DNA of 64,000 nucleotides, taken from assembly GCA_032716605.1 (NCBI GenBank), contig CM064523.1:42779656-42843655 (forward strand), written 5' to 3'. The position numbers and the translations under genes were made by a program. Shown piece after piece: positions 31,943-43,270 of this stretch. Position 1 is the stretch's first letter. Every line of letters begins with the position of its first letter. Under the pieces are notes generated by a model that saw only the letters and a program-made list of their open reading frames with translations, was not told where the DNA came from and made no database searches. Source of the stretch: Paralithodes platypus. Taxonomy: Eukaryota; Arthropoda; Malacostraca; Decapoda; Lithodidae.

Positions 31943-32215
31943 ATTCGCGGTTCTTGACGGATTAGTATTAAATTCCTTTGCAGGTTGCCGTCCTCGCTGT
32001 CTTCGGTCCTCCTTCCTGGTTGTCCTGTGCCGAGTCTATTTCTTCTCTGAAAATCCTTCACCGCATCGCTGAGAAGACGCCCAAAACGTGCTGCTCCCAC
32101 CTGGTTCAGATGAACTCCATCGTCCGAAAACAAATAGTCATCGTAGTAGAAATTGTCCCAGGTGTCGACGAATCCCACATTCTCCTTCCTGCAGAGGATT
32201 GCTAGACAACGATTT
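31867..32215 (-). pseudogene. CR1-like ORF1 C-terminus (SGNH esterase block V)
   Basis: The frame reads KENVGFVDTWDNFYYDDYLF then SDDGVHLNQVGAARFGRLL. The D-G-V-H-L block supplies the catalytic Asp-His of SGNH/GDSL hydrolases, a domain known in ORF1 of CR1-type LINEs. The N-terminal part with the catalytic Ser is missing because the copy is truncated. Confidence 0.75.
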
Positions 32216-32480
32216 GTGCTGGTGGCTATGTTGTATGTAAGTATGTAAGCTTGACAGTAAGTATGTAAGCTTAATAAGTTAAATAAGGCCTATTATACGA
32301 AAGTATAGTATTTACAAGTCTTTAGGAATGCATATATGATTTATCATATAGCCATGTCGTAATATTATATAATGTGGTACGATATTTACCGCTAGATATT
32401 CGCTGCAGACTTAGCAGTATCTGCTAGATTAGTAGCACAGGCGATGTGTCTAGCGTGACGCCGACGCGTCAGAGCTCTTT
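32216..32480. other. No gene recognised
   Basis: AT-rich, with a duplicated gtaagtatgtaagctt motif (32235-32270). It separates the CR1-like LINE from the BEL/Pao LTR. Confidence 0.6.
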
Positions 32481-32872
32481 TGTCCACCATCGAGACAACA
32501 CTACCTCCACTCCTTAGTTCGCTGCGATCCTCGTTCCGGCTTCATCAGCTCTCATCATTACTTCATCCGACTGACTAACAGACAGCTAAGCTTATAATAT
32601 CATGATATTGACTTCTTCAATATTATTCCAAATCCCTTTATAGTTAAGTGCGCCCCATGTGGCCACTTGGTATAAACAACCTCCCAATACGGTTCTAGAA
32701 GTAGCCATTTGTCTACCATCCACCATCAAACATTGATTTCCACATTACCTAACTACAACTTTTCTATGGTGATTTAATAGGGAGTTAAACTCACGGTATT
32801 TGTTCTTCATTTACATTTAATATGAGCGGACCTTTTCAGTCTAAGTAGGGTAAACTCAACTTCTTTAAATCC
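32481..32872 (+). repeat. BEL/Pao 5' LTR
   Basis: From 32493 it aligns with the 3' LTR (agacaacactacctccactc ... ttctttaaatcc). The first roughly 12 bases (tgtccaccatcg) differ from the 3' LTR start (tgtattgtggattcacg), so the terminus is rearranged or partly deleted. Confidence 0.85.
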
Positions 32873-32879
32873 CCCATAT

Positions 32880-32897
32880 TGGTGCCCTGACCCGGGA
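32880..32897 (+). promoter_or_regulatory. BEL/Pao primer-binding site
   Basis: tggtgccctgacccggga begins 7 bp after the LTR end. TGG complements a tRNA CCA end; the tRNA species is not assigned. Confidence 0.65.
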
Positions 32898-32930
32898 CTT
32901 TGGCCCACACTTTAAATTTCCGATAGTTAG

Positions 32931-33644
32931 TTAGGTATTATAAGCAAGGGCAAAGTTGAGGGAGGTTGTAGATCGAAGGATCCTGGGGGAGTAGGTCTTG
33001 GGTTTAACCCGGTGCAGGTAGTGGCCGAGGTAGACCGCATTGCAGTTTTCGGCCACTCTTACGTGACCCGGCTGAGTGCAGCAGACCAGGCCCGTGTGGA
33101 TTACTGGGGAGTGAGCGGGGATCGGCGGTTTCAGTTTCGCTACTTTGGGGTGCCAGGGGCTAGCATCGATAGTCTTAAGTCCTCCGATGAGTGGGGTAGG
33201 CTGGTATTATACCGGCCTCTTTACACCTATTTGCTCATCGGGGCCAACGACATAGCCCCCAACACCGATCCTCTTGCTCTGGCTGTGGCCCTGGGGAACC
33301 TGGCTCTGGCTGTCGAGAGGGACACGGGAGGCAAATGTATCCTTCTTTCCCTGGAATACCGCTCTAGGGTGAGGGGCATGACAGTGGAGCAGTACAACCG
33401 AATAAGAAATTCGATAAATAGAAACCTGCGCTCTAGGCTAGATGTAACACGCCATCGTTTTTTGTCTGTCTCCTCCAAGCCGCAGGATCTTGATCTAGAT
33501 GGTGTACAGCTAGACCTTGATACCAATAAGATCCTGCACGACAAGATCACTGGCATGACCAAACGGTGGCTAGAACGTGATGCAGTTGTTATAAGCCTGC
33601 GACTCCCAAAATCCTGCATCCCGCCCATCATCTTCCCCCAGTAA
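32931..33644 (+). CDS. SGNH/GDSL-hydrolase-like ORF inside the BEL/Pao leader
   Basis: The frame is open from 32931 to the stop at 33644, with recognisable sequence from 33012. Block I reads IAVFGHSYVTRL (nucleophile Ser in G-H-S), block II YFGVPGASI (Gly), and block III LIGANDIAPN (Gly-x-Asn-Asp). The C-terminal catalytic block is DLDGVQLD, where the His expected in DGVHL is Gln. SGNH enzymes hydrolyse esters, and such domains occur in CR1 ORF1 and some tyrosine-recombinase elements. No in-frame ATG is present before block I, so the start codon is lost, non-AUG, or supplied by splicing. Its place between the 5' LTR and gag is unusual for BEL/Pao. The His loss may be decay of this copy. Confidence 0.7.
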   Translation, partial: LGIISKGKVEGGCRSKDPGGVGLGFNPVQVVAEVDRIAVFGHSYVTRLSAADQARVDYWGVSGDRRFQFRYFGVPGASIDSLKSSDEWGRLVLYRPLYTYLLIGANDIAPNTDPLALAVALGNLALAVERDTGGKCILLSLEYRSRVRGMTVEQYNRIRNSINRNLRSRLDVTRHRFLSVSSKPQDLDLDGVQLDLDTNKILHDKITGMTKRWLERDAVVISLRLPKSCIPPIIFPQ

Positions 33645-33956
33645 ATTATCCTCTTTCTTTCTTTTTTTGTTTCCTTTTTTTTTTTTTACCCTGTATTTGT
33701 TTGCCTAATGTCATTATTGTTTACTATTTCGACTTATGACTGACCTACCATCACATATATCCTTCATTGTTTCATCATTGTCATCATATCCCAATCTCTC
33801 GTGGTACTGTGTAAGGTAAGCGGTTTATTTAGTCATTTCTACATTAGTCAGCGAAGGGTAGGCTAATGTAAGTGCGTTTATGTTTCACGATTACGGCTTA
33901 TTATAGAGGTCCATATTGGCTGACGAAGGGTTAGGCTAATTCATGTAAATTATTTA
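33645..33956 (+). other. BEL/Pao leader, no ORF
   Basis: T-rich, then ordinary sequence. A motif around 'ggcttattatagaggtccatattggctgacgaagggttaggctaat' echoes 33850-33870 (cagcgaagggtaggctaatg), a degenerate internal duplication. Confidence 0.6.
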
Positions 33957-34789
33957 ATGGCTAGTAAATCAGAAGATAAACCAACTATAATTATGTCTAT
34001 CACAGTCTTGAAAAACCAGAGAGGGGGTTTGAGGGGTGTCATTACTAGGCTAACGTCCGATTTGGAAGACTTTGTAGCTAGTGCAACTCCTGAACAGCTA
34101 GAAGCCAGATTAGAGCACCTACAAACTACCTATGATCGTATAACCTGAATGAAAGTATTGTATCAGAGTTAGAAGGCGAGTCAGAAATTCATGCGGAGTA
34201 CGAACAGCGCGCTGTCCATGATGTTGCCAATTTAGTGGCAATACATTTACTGCGAAGGGCGGTAAAGAAAACAGAGATAACCCCGACTAGCAATGCTGCC
34301 AAACATACAGATCCCCGCCGTGAAGTCAACTTTCCCAAATTAAACTTACCGATAATCAGGGGAAACTTGACAGAGTGGTTGGCATTTTCGGACGTTTTAA
34401 AATCGACCGTGCATGATTCAACTCTTGACGATGTACGAAAGTTCCATTATCTTAAAGGCCATCTAGAGGATGAGGCCTTGCATTTGGTAGAAGATTTTTC
34501 CATCATAGGTGAAAATTATGATAGCGTTGTAGCGTTATTACAGGCAAAAGTATGGAGACACTGACCAGCTCAAGGTAGCCCACGTGAACGCCCTGTTGAA
34601 CCTAGCACAGCCTAGGTACAGGGTCGACGATTTGACAAAGTTCAGGGCAGACATGGAGTGTCACACAAGGTCATTAGATGCGTTGGGTGTAACATCACAA
34701 GAGATGCTAGTCATAATCGTAAGACAGAAATCACCTCTAGCTACTCCAGATAAAGTTCGTACATTTTATTTGGAAGAGTTCAAAGCGTG
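33957..34789 (+). pseudogene. BEL/Pao gag (DUF1759-like), three frame breaks
   Basis: An ATG at 33957 gives a helical N-terminus (VLKNQRGGLRGVITRLTSDL). Breaks near 34140 and 34550 move the frame to NFPKLNLPIIRGNLTEWLAFSDVLKSTVH, LEDEALHLVEDFSI (34235-34564) and then LKVAHVNALLNLAQPRYRVDDL (34584-34790). The FPKLNLP-x-G-x-EW-F motif is the hallmark of BEL/Pao gag. Gag forms the particle that packages element RNA. Confidence 0.85.
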
Positions 34790-34927
34790 ATTTAGCAAGG
34801 AGATTAGCAACATACAATTGAACAATGGTAGGACGGTGGGTGGGTCAGAAGGGGCAACAACGAGGGGTTCAATTAATATGATGGTAGGATCTAAAGTGAA
34901 GGTCGAAGAGTCACGCAAGAAACCAAA

Positions 34928-36481
34928 ATGTCATGTAGGCTATGCAACAATCCCAAGCATAAATGGCTGAGCTGTACCAAATATCAAACTAATGAAGCCA
35001 AATTAGCTCAAGCAAGGAAGCTAAAATTATGCAAGGGTTGTCTAAGTAAGGACCATGGTATGCAGGGTAAGTGTACTGCTTCCTATTTGAGGCCCTGTCG
35101 CAACTGTGAGGGCCTTCATTTTGACAAATTATGCCCCACAGGTAGTCTAGTCAAGGAGGAAAAAGTAGGGGGTACTGCAACACTAATGCTAGGCAGTAAG
35201 AAAGACACCTCTATTTTACCCACAATCAAGATTCCCATAGAGGGTTATGGCAGGACACAAGTCTGTCGGCTACTCCTTGACCAGGGCTCACAACGATCCT
35301 TCATAAAGAGGTCGGTGCTGGACGGTTTAAAACACAGTCTAGTAGGTAGTGAGACCCTTTGGTTGCAAGGTTTCACAGGAGTGACCGACATTGAAGACTA
35401 CGAAGTTGTTGAAGTTGCTTACATCTACCGTAAGAAGACACACTTCTTACAGTGTTTAGTGGTAGATGAACTCCCACACTATCAATCTGTAGAAATTCAC
35501 AAGGTAGAGCATGCACTTCGTAGGAAAGGTATTTACCTGTCTGATCCCGTAGGTGACTTGAAGGAGGTGCACATACTTTTAGGAGCAGATTATTATTATG
35601 ATGTAGTACACCCTGGATTTAAAAGAGAGAGTAGAGTGATCTTGATCCCCACTAAGTTTGGCTACAGCATGAGTGGTACAGTCCAATCTACCAAGTCAAA
35701 TGTTCTGGTTAACACGGTATCAGTGTTGAGGATGAACACGACTGCGGCAGAAGAGCTCATTAAAGATGAGACTCACATTGATGACCCAAAGTTAGCTGCC
35801 GAGTTCGATCTAGAAAGACTGTGGAAACTCGACCACATAGGGATTAAACCTGTGAAGAATGACTATGAATCAAAAATTGCGTTAGAGAAGTTCTCGGAAT
35901 CTGTGCGCTACTTGGCCACAGAAACACAATACGAGGTTTGTCTACCCTGGAAACATGAGAATATCAGTTTACCCACAAATTATGGTTTAGCGTTGGGTGG
36001 GTTGCGCGCCTTGCAGCGGAAACTAGCCCACAAACCAAGCACCTACAAGGCTTATGACAAGGTTTTTAAAAATTATCTCGACCGAGGGTTTATTGAGGTC
36101 GTCAATGTGGATGAACCAAGGAATACCGGGAAAATCCATTACCTCGCACATCATGGGGTAAAAAAGGATAGTGTTACCACTCCCATCCGAGTGGTGTATG
36201 ACTGCACAGCCCACCTAGGCCACAGTCCCAGTCTAAATGATTGTTTATTAACCGGCCCTTCGATGGTGTCGGACCTATCACAGCAATTACTGCGTTTTAG
36301 ACTGGGACATTACGCATTCACCAGCAACATAGAAAAGGCCTTCTTGATGGTGAAATTGCAGAAGGGGGATAGAGACGTCACCCGGTTCCTTTGGTTAAAA
36401 AATATCGACGACCCGGAGAGTCCCATAGTGACCTATCGGTTTAAGGTAGTCCTGTTTGGCGCTACGTGTTCGCAATTTTAA
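34928..36481 (+). pseudogene. BEL/Pao pol part 1: zinc knuckles, protease, RT
   Basis: The frame is 517 codons. Three knuckles appear (CRLCNNPKHKWLSC, CKGCLSKDHGMQGKC, CRNCEGLHFDKLC), then a retropepsin-like LLLDQGSQRSFI (DUF1758 type) and ILLGADYYYDVV. RT follows, with PIRVVYDCTAHLGHSPSLND and motif A as FTSNIEKAFLMV, where the catalytic Asp is replaced by Asn. A single TAA at 36479 sits where the conserved CS-F-LNATIKKHL segment continues in frame. Function: element maturation and reverse transcription; this copy is dead. Confidence 0.9.
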
Positions 36482-38398
36482 TTAAACGCGACCATTAAAA
36501 AACATCTTGATGATTTTGAAGAAGACACAACTGAACTTGCTCGCGGATTATACATAGACAATTTGCAGGGGTCTAGTGATAGTGAAAAGGAACTAGTTGC
36601 AAACTATAGGCAGGCTAGTAGGTTGTTCACTGAGGCTCATCTGTTTCTCCGCGATTGGGTTTCAAATTCTGTGTTGCTTCGGTATGGTCTAATTATTGAT
36701 GGGGTAGCTTCTGATAACCAAGAATATGCCAGAATTTTGGGGATGATATGGCAACCAGGGAAAGACACACTGATGTACCGGAACAAAGATTATACTAAAC
36801 AGACAGGGACGCACACAAAACGTAGTCTGTTGAATAAGGTCGCACAATTTTTTTATCCTTTGGGTTTAGCATTACCTGTCACCATCAGAGCTAGGATACT
36901 ATTACAAGAAATATGGAGACGCAACATGGGGTTGGACGAAAAATTACCCGATGATCTTGTTGAACAAGGTAGGTCCTTACTAGAAGATTATAACACCCTA
37001 TGTACAATAGAGTTACCGCGCCAAGTGGCTGCATTTGGATCCATGTCTTTACATGCATTCTGTGATGCGAGTGCCACAGCATATGGAGTAGCTATTTATT
37101 GTGTTACCTCGTTTGGGATTAATTTACTCACCACCCGGGCTAAGGTTGCACCGGTAAAGGGGGTCACAATTCCCAAATTGGAACCAACTGCCATGCTGCT
37201 ATTGGGACGTTTGGTTAACCATGTACGCACTTCATACGATAAGGAACTGCAACTAAGGGCGGTGCACGTATGGTGCGATAGCCAAATTGTACTAAGCTGG
37301 GTGCATAGTCAAAGGACATTGCCCGTCTATGTGCGCAATAGGGTGGATGAAATACGATCCCTACTACCAAACGCCATCTATCATTATGTACCAACCAAGG
37401 AAAACCCCAGTGGCTTGATAAGTAGGGGAGTAACGGCGTCCAAATTGATTAAGTCCGACCTGTGGTGGCAAGGCCCAAAATGGCTGCTCCACGAAGGGGA
37501 TTGGGCTGTATGGAATGCCAAGGTTGAGTTAGCTTTGCCTTTAGAAATGGTGACAGCTGTCATTCAACCGACATCAACACCGAGTCCAATGTTAGAGTGG
37601 ATAAGGATCGGTGGGTACAATAAATTAGTCAGGGTCGTAGCTTGGGTGTTGCGTTACATCACCAACATAAAGGCCAAGCTACAAGGACGACTCTGCAATC
37701 TGGGTCAAAGCTTAAATGCAGAAGAAATAAAAGCAGCTGAGATAACACTAATTAAAGGGGTTCAAAGGGAATCGTTCAGTCAGGAATTAGAGTCCATAAG
37801 AAGTTCTGGTAAGAATAAAATTCCTAACATTGTGCGTCAATTAAGGCTACACCTGAAGAGGGACATAATTAGATGTGAGGGACGTCTAAAGTGGTCAGGT
37901 GTAGACGACTGTGCCAACAATTTCATCCTGATGCCAGCAACACACCATGTCACCCATCTACTGGTACAACGCACACACGAGGAAGTAATGCACTACGGGG
38001 TCCACCACGTTTTTTCTAAATTGCGTCTCAACTGGTGGATACCCAGAGTTCGACAGGTAGTTCGACGAGTAGTCAAAAGGTGTGTGGTGTGCCGAAGAAT
38101 AAAGGGAAGACCATTTACGACTGGACCTGCTCCACCCTTGCCAGAGTGCCGCGTTAATCATCTACAACCCTTCAGAGTTACAGGACTAGACTATACCGGC
38201 TCACTGAGAACTAGGGATCTGGACAAGGTTTATGTGAGGCTATTTACTTGTGCCACTTCACGTGCAATTCATTTAGAACTCTGTGACAATATGTATTGTG
38301 AAGAGTTTATGCTGGCATTCAGAAGATTTTGTGCACATAGTTCCTTCTCTCATTTGATTGTTAGCGACAATGCTCCCACTTTTCTTCCAGGTACTTGA
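36482..38398 (+). pseudogene. BEL/Pao pol part 2: RT motif C, RNase H, integrase
   Basis: It continues in the frame of part 1 after the stop. RT motif C is YIDNLQG, then the Pao-type connector (ILGMIWQPGKDTLMY, TKRSLLNKVAQFFYPLGLALPVTIRARILLQEIW), RNase H (LHAFCDASATAYGVAIY, VWCDSQIVLSWV), the H2C2 integrase finger (HEEVMHYGVHHVFSKLRLNWW...CVVCRRIKG) and core (VTGLDYTG, LIVSDNAPTF). The stop at 38396-38398 comes just before the catalytic Glu, which lies downstream (GGMWERCVGIVKS, 38490-38530) in another frame. Confidence 0.9.
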
Positions 38399-39221
38399 AA
38401 GATATTAGCGACGATCCAACAGTTGTTGCTTACTTGGCAGAGCGGAAGTGCGAATGGAAGTTCATACCAGTTAAAGCGCCGTGGTTTGGTGGAATGTGGG
38501 AACGGTGTGTAGGCATCGTGAAGTCAGGCTAACGGGCGGTTGCAGGACGTGCCTTGTTGAAAAGGAGCGAACTAGTGACTGTGCTCACTGAAGTCGAGGC
38601 GATTGTTAATGATCGTCCTCTCACTTATGTATAAACCCACCTGCAAGAACCACTGCCACTAACACCAGCGCATTTGCTATACGGCAAGCTGTTGACTGCA
38701 TTTCCTACTGATTTGCAGTCACAGGCAGAGTTAGAGGACACTTCGATGTTCACCGAGGTTGCGGTGTCACGACAGTACCAGTATATTTCTAGGGTAATCG
38801 GTGATTTTATAAAGAGATGAGTGAATGATTACTTATTGGCACTGCGTGAGAGGACATCCAAGACTACTGATCAACCATCAGCACCCTCTGTAGGCGAGAT
38901 AGTATTCATCCATGATGAAAGTCCTAGATTGTACTGGAAGTTGGGCCGCGTAGTGGAGGTGTACGAGGGCGAAGGTTCGGTAGGGTGAGTAGCGCTGCTC
39001 AAGACAGCTACTGTTCGTCCGGTCGCACGACTGTACGCTATGGAGCTTGGCTCTTTTACACAAGAAGAAGCTCCACCTGATGATGCTGGATCCGAGGAGG
39101 CTGACTTAGCCGATCCACCACAACCCGTTGGGGATCCGCCTCGGATCGGGACTAGACCCAGACACGCAGCCCGTGGCGCCGTTGATATGTGGCGGCACAA
39201 AATTGCTTCTGGGCAACTCTA
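38399..39221 (+). pseudogene. BEL/Pao integrase C-terminus and DUF5641-like tail, fragmented
   Basis: Pieces with stops include WFGGMWERCVGIVKSG, EVEAIVNDRPLTY (38580-38640), PSVGEIVFIHDESPRLYWKLGRVVEVYEG (38879-38970) and TATVRPVARLYAMELGS followed by a Pro/Asp-rich end (38997-39222). Family tails usually end in a short basic/hydrophobic peptide (here RPRHAARGAVDMWRHKIASG). Confidence 0.85.
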
Positions 39222-39250
39222 GATGTAAGGTGGGGTTCAGGTATTGTGTT

Positions 39251-39271
39251 GGGGGGGGGGGGGGGGGGGAG
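39251..39271 (+). promoter_or_regulatory. BEL/Pao polypurine tract (poly-G)
   Basis: A run of about 18 G ending in 'gag' lies immediately upstream of the 3' LTR. Such a pure G run may also be a sequence-length artefact. Confidence 0.7.
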
Positions 39272-39676
39272 TGTATTGTGGATTCACGATAGTCAGACAA
39301 CACTACCTCCACTCCTTAGTTCGCCGCGATCCTGGTTCCGGCTTCATCAGCTCTCATCATTACTTCATCCGACTGACTAACAGACAGCTAAGCTTATAAT
39401 ATCATGATTTAGACTTCTGCAATATTATTCCTTATCCCTTTATAGTTAAGTGCGCCCCACGTGGCCGCTTGGTATAAACAACCTCTCAATACTGTTCGAG
39501 AAGTAGCCATTTGTCTACCATCCACCAACAAACATCGATGTCCATATATTACCTAACTACAACTTTTCTATGGTGATTTGATAGTGAGTTACACTCCCGG
39601 CATTTGTTCTTCATTTACATTTTATATGAGCGGACCTTTTCAGTCTAAGTAGGGTAATCTCAACTTCTTTAAATCC
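39272..39676 (+). repeat. BEL/Pao 3' LTR
   Basis: Starts tgtattgtggattcacg and ends ttctttaaatcc. Homologous to 32493-32872. Confidence 0.88.
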
Positions 39677-39796
39677 GTATACAACACATTTTTCGGATTG
39701 TTGTGGATATATTATTATGATATGATACCCTTGGTCATTAAGTTCACATATCACTTGATAGCCATTTCATAGAGATTATAACAAAAGTTTGACCCC

Positions 39797-41484
39797 TTAA
39801 CACTTATGGTGCGGGAATATTTCCGCCTATTTTTGCCATATTAGGGCTCATTCAGACACTCCTGATTGATTAGGCAAGTGTCTGGACTCTGAATGCAATG
39901 AAATGTATTCAGCCAAAACCTAGAGGAGAATAGCTTCAAAACTACACCAAAACGAGCTTCGTAGCTTCACCCACAGCGCTACCATAGAATTTCGCTAAAA
40001 TGAGCAATTATCGCTAATGTCGCGCTACATTTGCCTTTGGCAGCGCTGTATATCTCACGAAAGTATGGCTCAGAGTCATCAATGCACTGGCCGGCTGGCT
40101 TGGGGAAGGTTGGGTGGCCTGTCGCGCTCCCGCTCCCTCGCACTCGATTCTACAGGCTTTAAACCATGGACTGCTGCCAGACTCTTAAGAGGTTCTACTG
40201 AGCAAATGCGGCCAGACTCTTGAGATCCAAGGCATTAAAAAAAACTTTCAAAACATCCCAGTGGCACTCAAAACTAAGCAATTTATGCTTAGGTGAGATA
40301 ATTCCCCTCCATTACTTGCTACCACTCCTACAAATGTGTCCCCCCCCCCCCCCTTTCCCATTTCCCCCCACCTCAATTATCGTCTATTTTTCCTCTTATT
40401 CCCCCTTTTATCGTATATTTTTGGCGCGAATTTCACCCTCCCGGACTCTTTAACACGGGTGAGGCAGCTAGAGATCCTTGCAACCCAGAGACTTCTACTC
40501 AAACTCGCCAGCATCGCTGGTGAGCTCAGAGAGGGAGGATATACGTCCCCCCAACTCTCGCCTCCTGATACCACCTTGCAGCAATAATACGTCTTTTTCA
40601 CCACCCAAATGCTATTCCCACTTCTTTTATTGCTCTTAAATGTTCATATGTTCATATTAAAAGCAAAATAGGCAATATGGATAAGTAATAATTATATATG
40701 TTACATATGACGATTTTCGTCAGAATAGAACCAAATACCTTCGCCTGGCGGGAGGGTTTGAACTACCATGGCTTCGCAGTTTATGAGTTAAGAGGCTTTA
40801 ACCCGGGAACGGCAAGAACACTCTTAAGAGGTTTTGGTGGGCTACGGCGAGAACACTCTTAAGAGGGAAGGCCTAAAAAAAGACTTGTAAATGGCCCCAG
40901 TAGCAATTAAAAAAAAAAAAAAAATTTGTATTTATTTATTTTTTCCCTCCTTACCTCATATCACTCCTCTACATCCCCTCCTTCCCCCCCCCCCCTTCAA
41001 TTATCACCTAATTTCCCTGTTATTCCCTTATTCATTGGTATATTTTCGTGTAAACATCTCCAAACCGATCCTAGGCTGTGGTCGCGTGTGTGTTACGTAA
41101 GGTAGTGACATGGGAGAGTGTGAGGGAGTAGCTCAGTACTGCTTCAACCCTCGAGAGAAGAGGGTGTGAGGCCGGCTGGCTCACAATTGTCGAATGAACC
41201 GCTCACTAATAATTCGCAATTTTGACCATGCAAATGATATTCCCACTTGTTTTATTGTTGTTACAGGTTACTATCTTCATATTAAAGGTAAACTAGGTGC
41301 ATATGAATAAGTAATAATGATATTTATCATAAAAGGACGATTATAGGCAGGAATGGAGCTTAATATTGCCGCCCAGAACTGTGGTGTTCACTACACCCTG
41401 CACGTGCTCGCCCGGTAAAAAGCCTGTAAATTGCTGAAAAATTGCTGTGGTGTTCCGGAACGCCTCCCGCAGCCAATGGGTTAA
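39797..41484. mobile_element. Tandem TTAA-bounded MITEs (family B, two copies, plus a related 5' piece)
   Basis: TTAA at 40798-40801 and 41481-41484 bound one unit (ttaacccgggaac ... gccaatgggttaa). A diverged relative lies at 40159-40790 (shared 'agactcttaagagg', 'caattatc-cctatttttcc', 'ggataagtaataat', poly-C and poly-A tracts). An upstream TTAACACTTATGGTGCGGG at 39797 resembles the ends of family A. Terminal inverted repeats are short (CCC). 51133-52250 holds a third family-B copy. No reading frame is supported. Confidence 0.6.
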
Positions 41485-43080
41485 ACTAATTATTAGATGA
41501 TACCGAATTGTGTGATATCGTAATCAGACCCATCAACTACATGTAGAAACAATCATCCTTTGATGGTCACCTTAATATTGGCAAAGTTTTAATCCTTTAG
41601 TTAATGAAACTTAATATTTAATTATGTAAAATTACACAGCCAAGCTCAAAAGTGATGTCCCTCAATCACAACTACAAATCTTGATGTGTGTCGGGAATAT
41701 TATGTGATGACCCCGACAGTTTGGTTTCCAATAGGGTTATTTGAAGTTAGCGGAATTGTATAGTAATTACGATTGTTGCTAATACCTTATTTACTGTAGT
41801 ATATTATTCATTGTAAGTTAATGATTAGCTGTAATTCATAAATCCGTACATCAGCTATGGATGTATAATGAAACTAACTCATAGGTTCGAAATATTATCC
41901 GAACCGGCAGCCATGTTGTAAGCTCATAGCTGATATCAGGGGCTATTCAGGGCTTGACCCTCATTCTCTTAGAATCTGCCGAACAACCAACATCTCCCCC
42001 CGGCCCTGACTCAACCTAGAATTCACCATGTGCTACCACTATTAATATATATCCCTCAGTCCAACATCACCAGTCCTCAATAAGCTAAGTTCATTATGTA
42101 TTGACCTTGTATTATGTGAACATTCCTACATGACATTTATATGAACTAGCCGTGTGTAAGAGGACAGGAATCTACCCAACGAAATAACCATCTTTCATAT
42201 TGGTAGTTATATTGTTTAGCTTATTGTCGGGATTAATTCACGTACCAGTGATTGCATAGTTTAACATATATATATATATTTATATATATATATATCCCAC
42301 AATATTTGGTCCTTCGAACTTTCGGTATAATTATATTGCCGTATTTGTGTGTGTTGTTTTCTTCCATGTTCACTGTCAAGGCAATGTATTTATTACGGTA
42401 TTTTGTTTTCTATTATATTATATCGTATCTTCATTATTTGTAACAGACTGGGTGACGCAACTGTACCGAGCAACCCTGTGTGTACGTATGTATGTAACCC
42501 TGTCAGTTCCTCGCCTAATATGGTAAGGTTCAAATTAGATTATATTCTTGGACTTTTATTGCTTCAATCATATAGTTTCATTCCTATTGTTTCACTATGT
42601 AAAGGTTCAAGGTTACGATTATTCATGGAGTTTCGTTCCTGCTTTATTTTGGTCTAGTTTTCTTTACCCGAACTTTGGATTATAGTTATACAGTTTCTTT
42701 CGGGGTTTCAGTGCTTCAACTAATTATCTTCCCTATCTCATTCTGTATTTATGGGTCTTGTCAGAGGTAATGTAGGGGTTTGTGGGAGCTAGTCTTTTCA
42801 CTACGTCCAGCCTCAGAATCAACGGGACTAAGGTAAAGGAGCTTAACACTCTTCATATTCTTTTGTTTCTTTTTATCTTTTCTTTCTACCACATTAGACG
42901 AATTTTAACTGATAGGGAGTAAATATTGTTGTAACTAGAATAAGACAAATTTTCATTGGTTCTGTAAGGTAAAGATACTTTTTGTTTTTGTATTGCACTT
43001 CAGAACCTTAATATTCAGTTCCTGTTATAAGTGTGTGATTTTCGTGTTATTTTACTTAGTTAATTACTCTTTTTTTATAC
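41485..43080. other. No gene recognised; short (TA)n near 42266-42296
   Basis: AT-rich DNA with only short frames. No exon or RNA gene is identified. Confidence 0.6.
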
Positions 43081-43270
43081 ATTTACCCCTGGGGGTTAGG
43101 GAATAGAATATGCCCCACGTGCCTTCTGCGTGTCGTAAGAGGCGACTAAAGAGGTTGGGTCGGTGGGCTTGCGACCCCCACCCGGAAAAAATATCTAAGC
43201 AAAGAAAAACGAACGAACAGCCTCGGATGCGGACGGAACCAACGTTGACGAACCACGACCGACTAAGGAC

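Larger units (their letters stand above)
28491..32215 (-). mobile_element. CR1-like LINE with esterase-type ORF1 remnant
   Basis: On the minus strand: the ORF1 C-terminus with an SGNH-esterase signature (31867-32215), the endonuclease (31059-31942), and the RT in several frames (28505-30500). The 5' end is truncated at about 32215 inside ORF1. A TTAA MITE interrupts it at 30583-31062. The combination of an esterase-type ORF1 and an APE/RT ORF2 is characteristic of the CR1 group. Confidence 0.85.
32481..39676 (+). mobile_element. BEL/Pao LTR retrotransposon carrying an extra SGNH-like ORF
   Basis: Two related LTRs (about 32481-32872 and 39272-39676) enclose, in order, a primer-binding site, an SGNH-hydrolase-like reading frame, gag, a zinc-knuckle/protease/RT frame, an RNase H/integrase frame and a C-terminal DUF5641-like domain. 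A G-rich polypurine tract precedes the 3' LTR. The LTRs differ at several per cent by eye and the coding region has many stops, so this is an old, inactive copy. No clear target duplication is visible, and the 5' end of the 5' LTR is altered. Confidence 0.93.

Noticed and set aside
38871..39312. Minus-strand frames at the BEL/Pao 3' end
   Set aside because: Antisense of the DUF5641-like tail and poly-G tract (giving poly-Pro).
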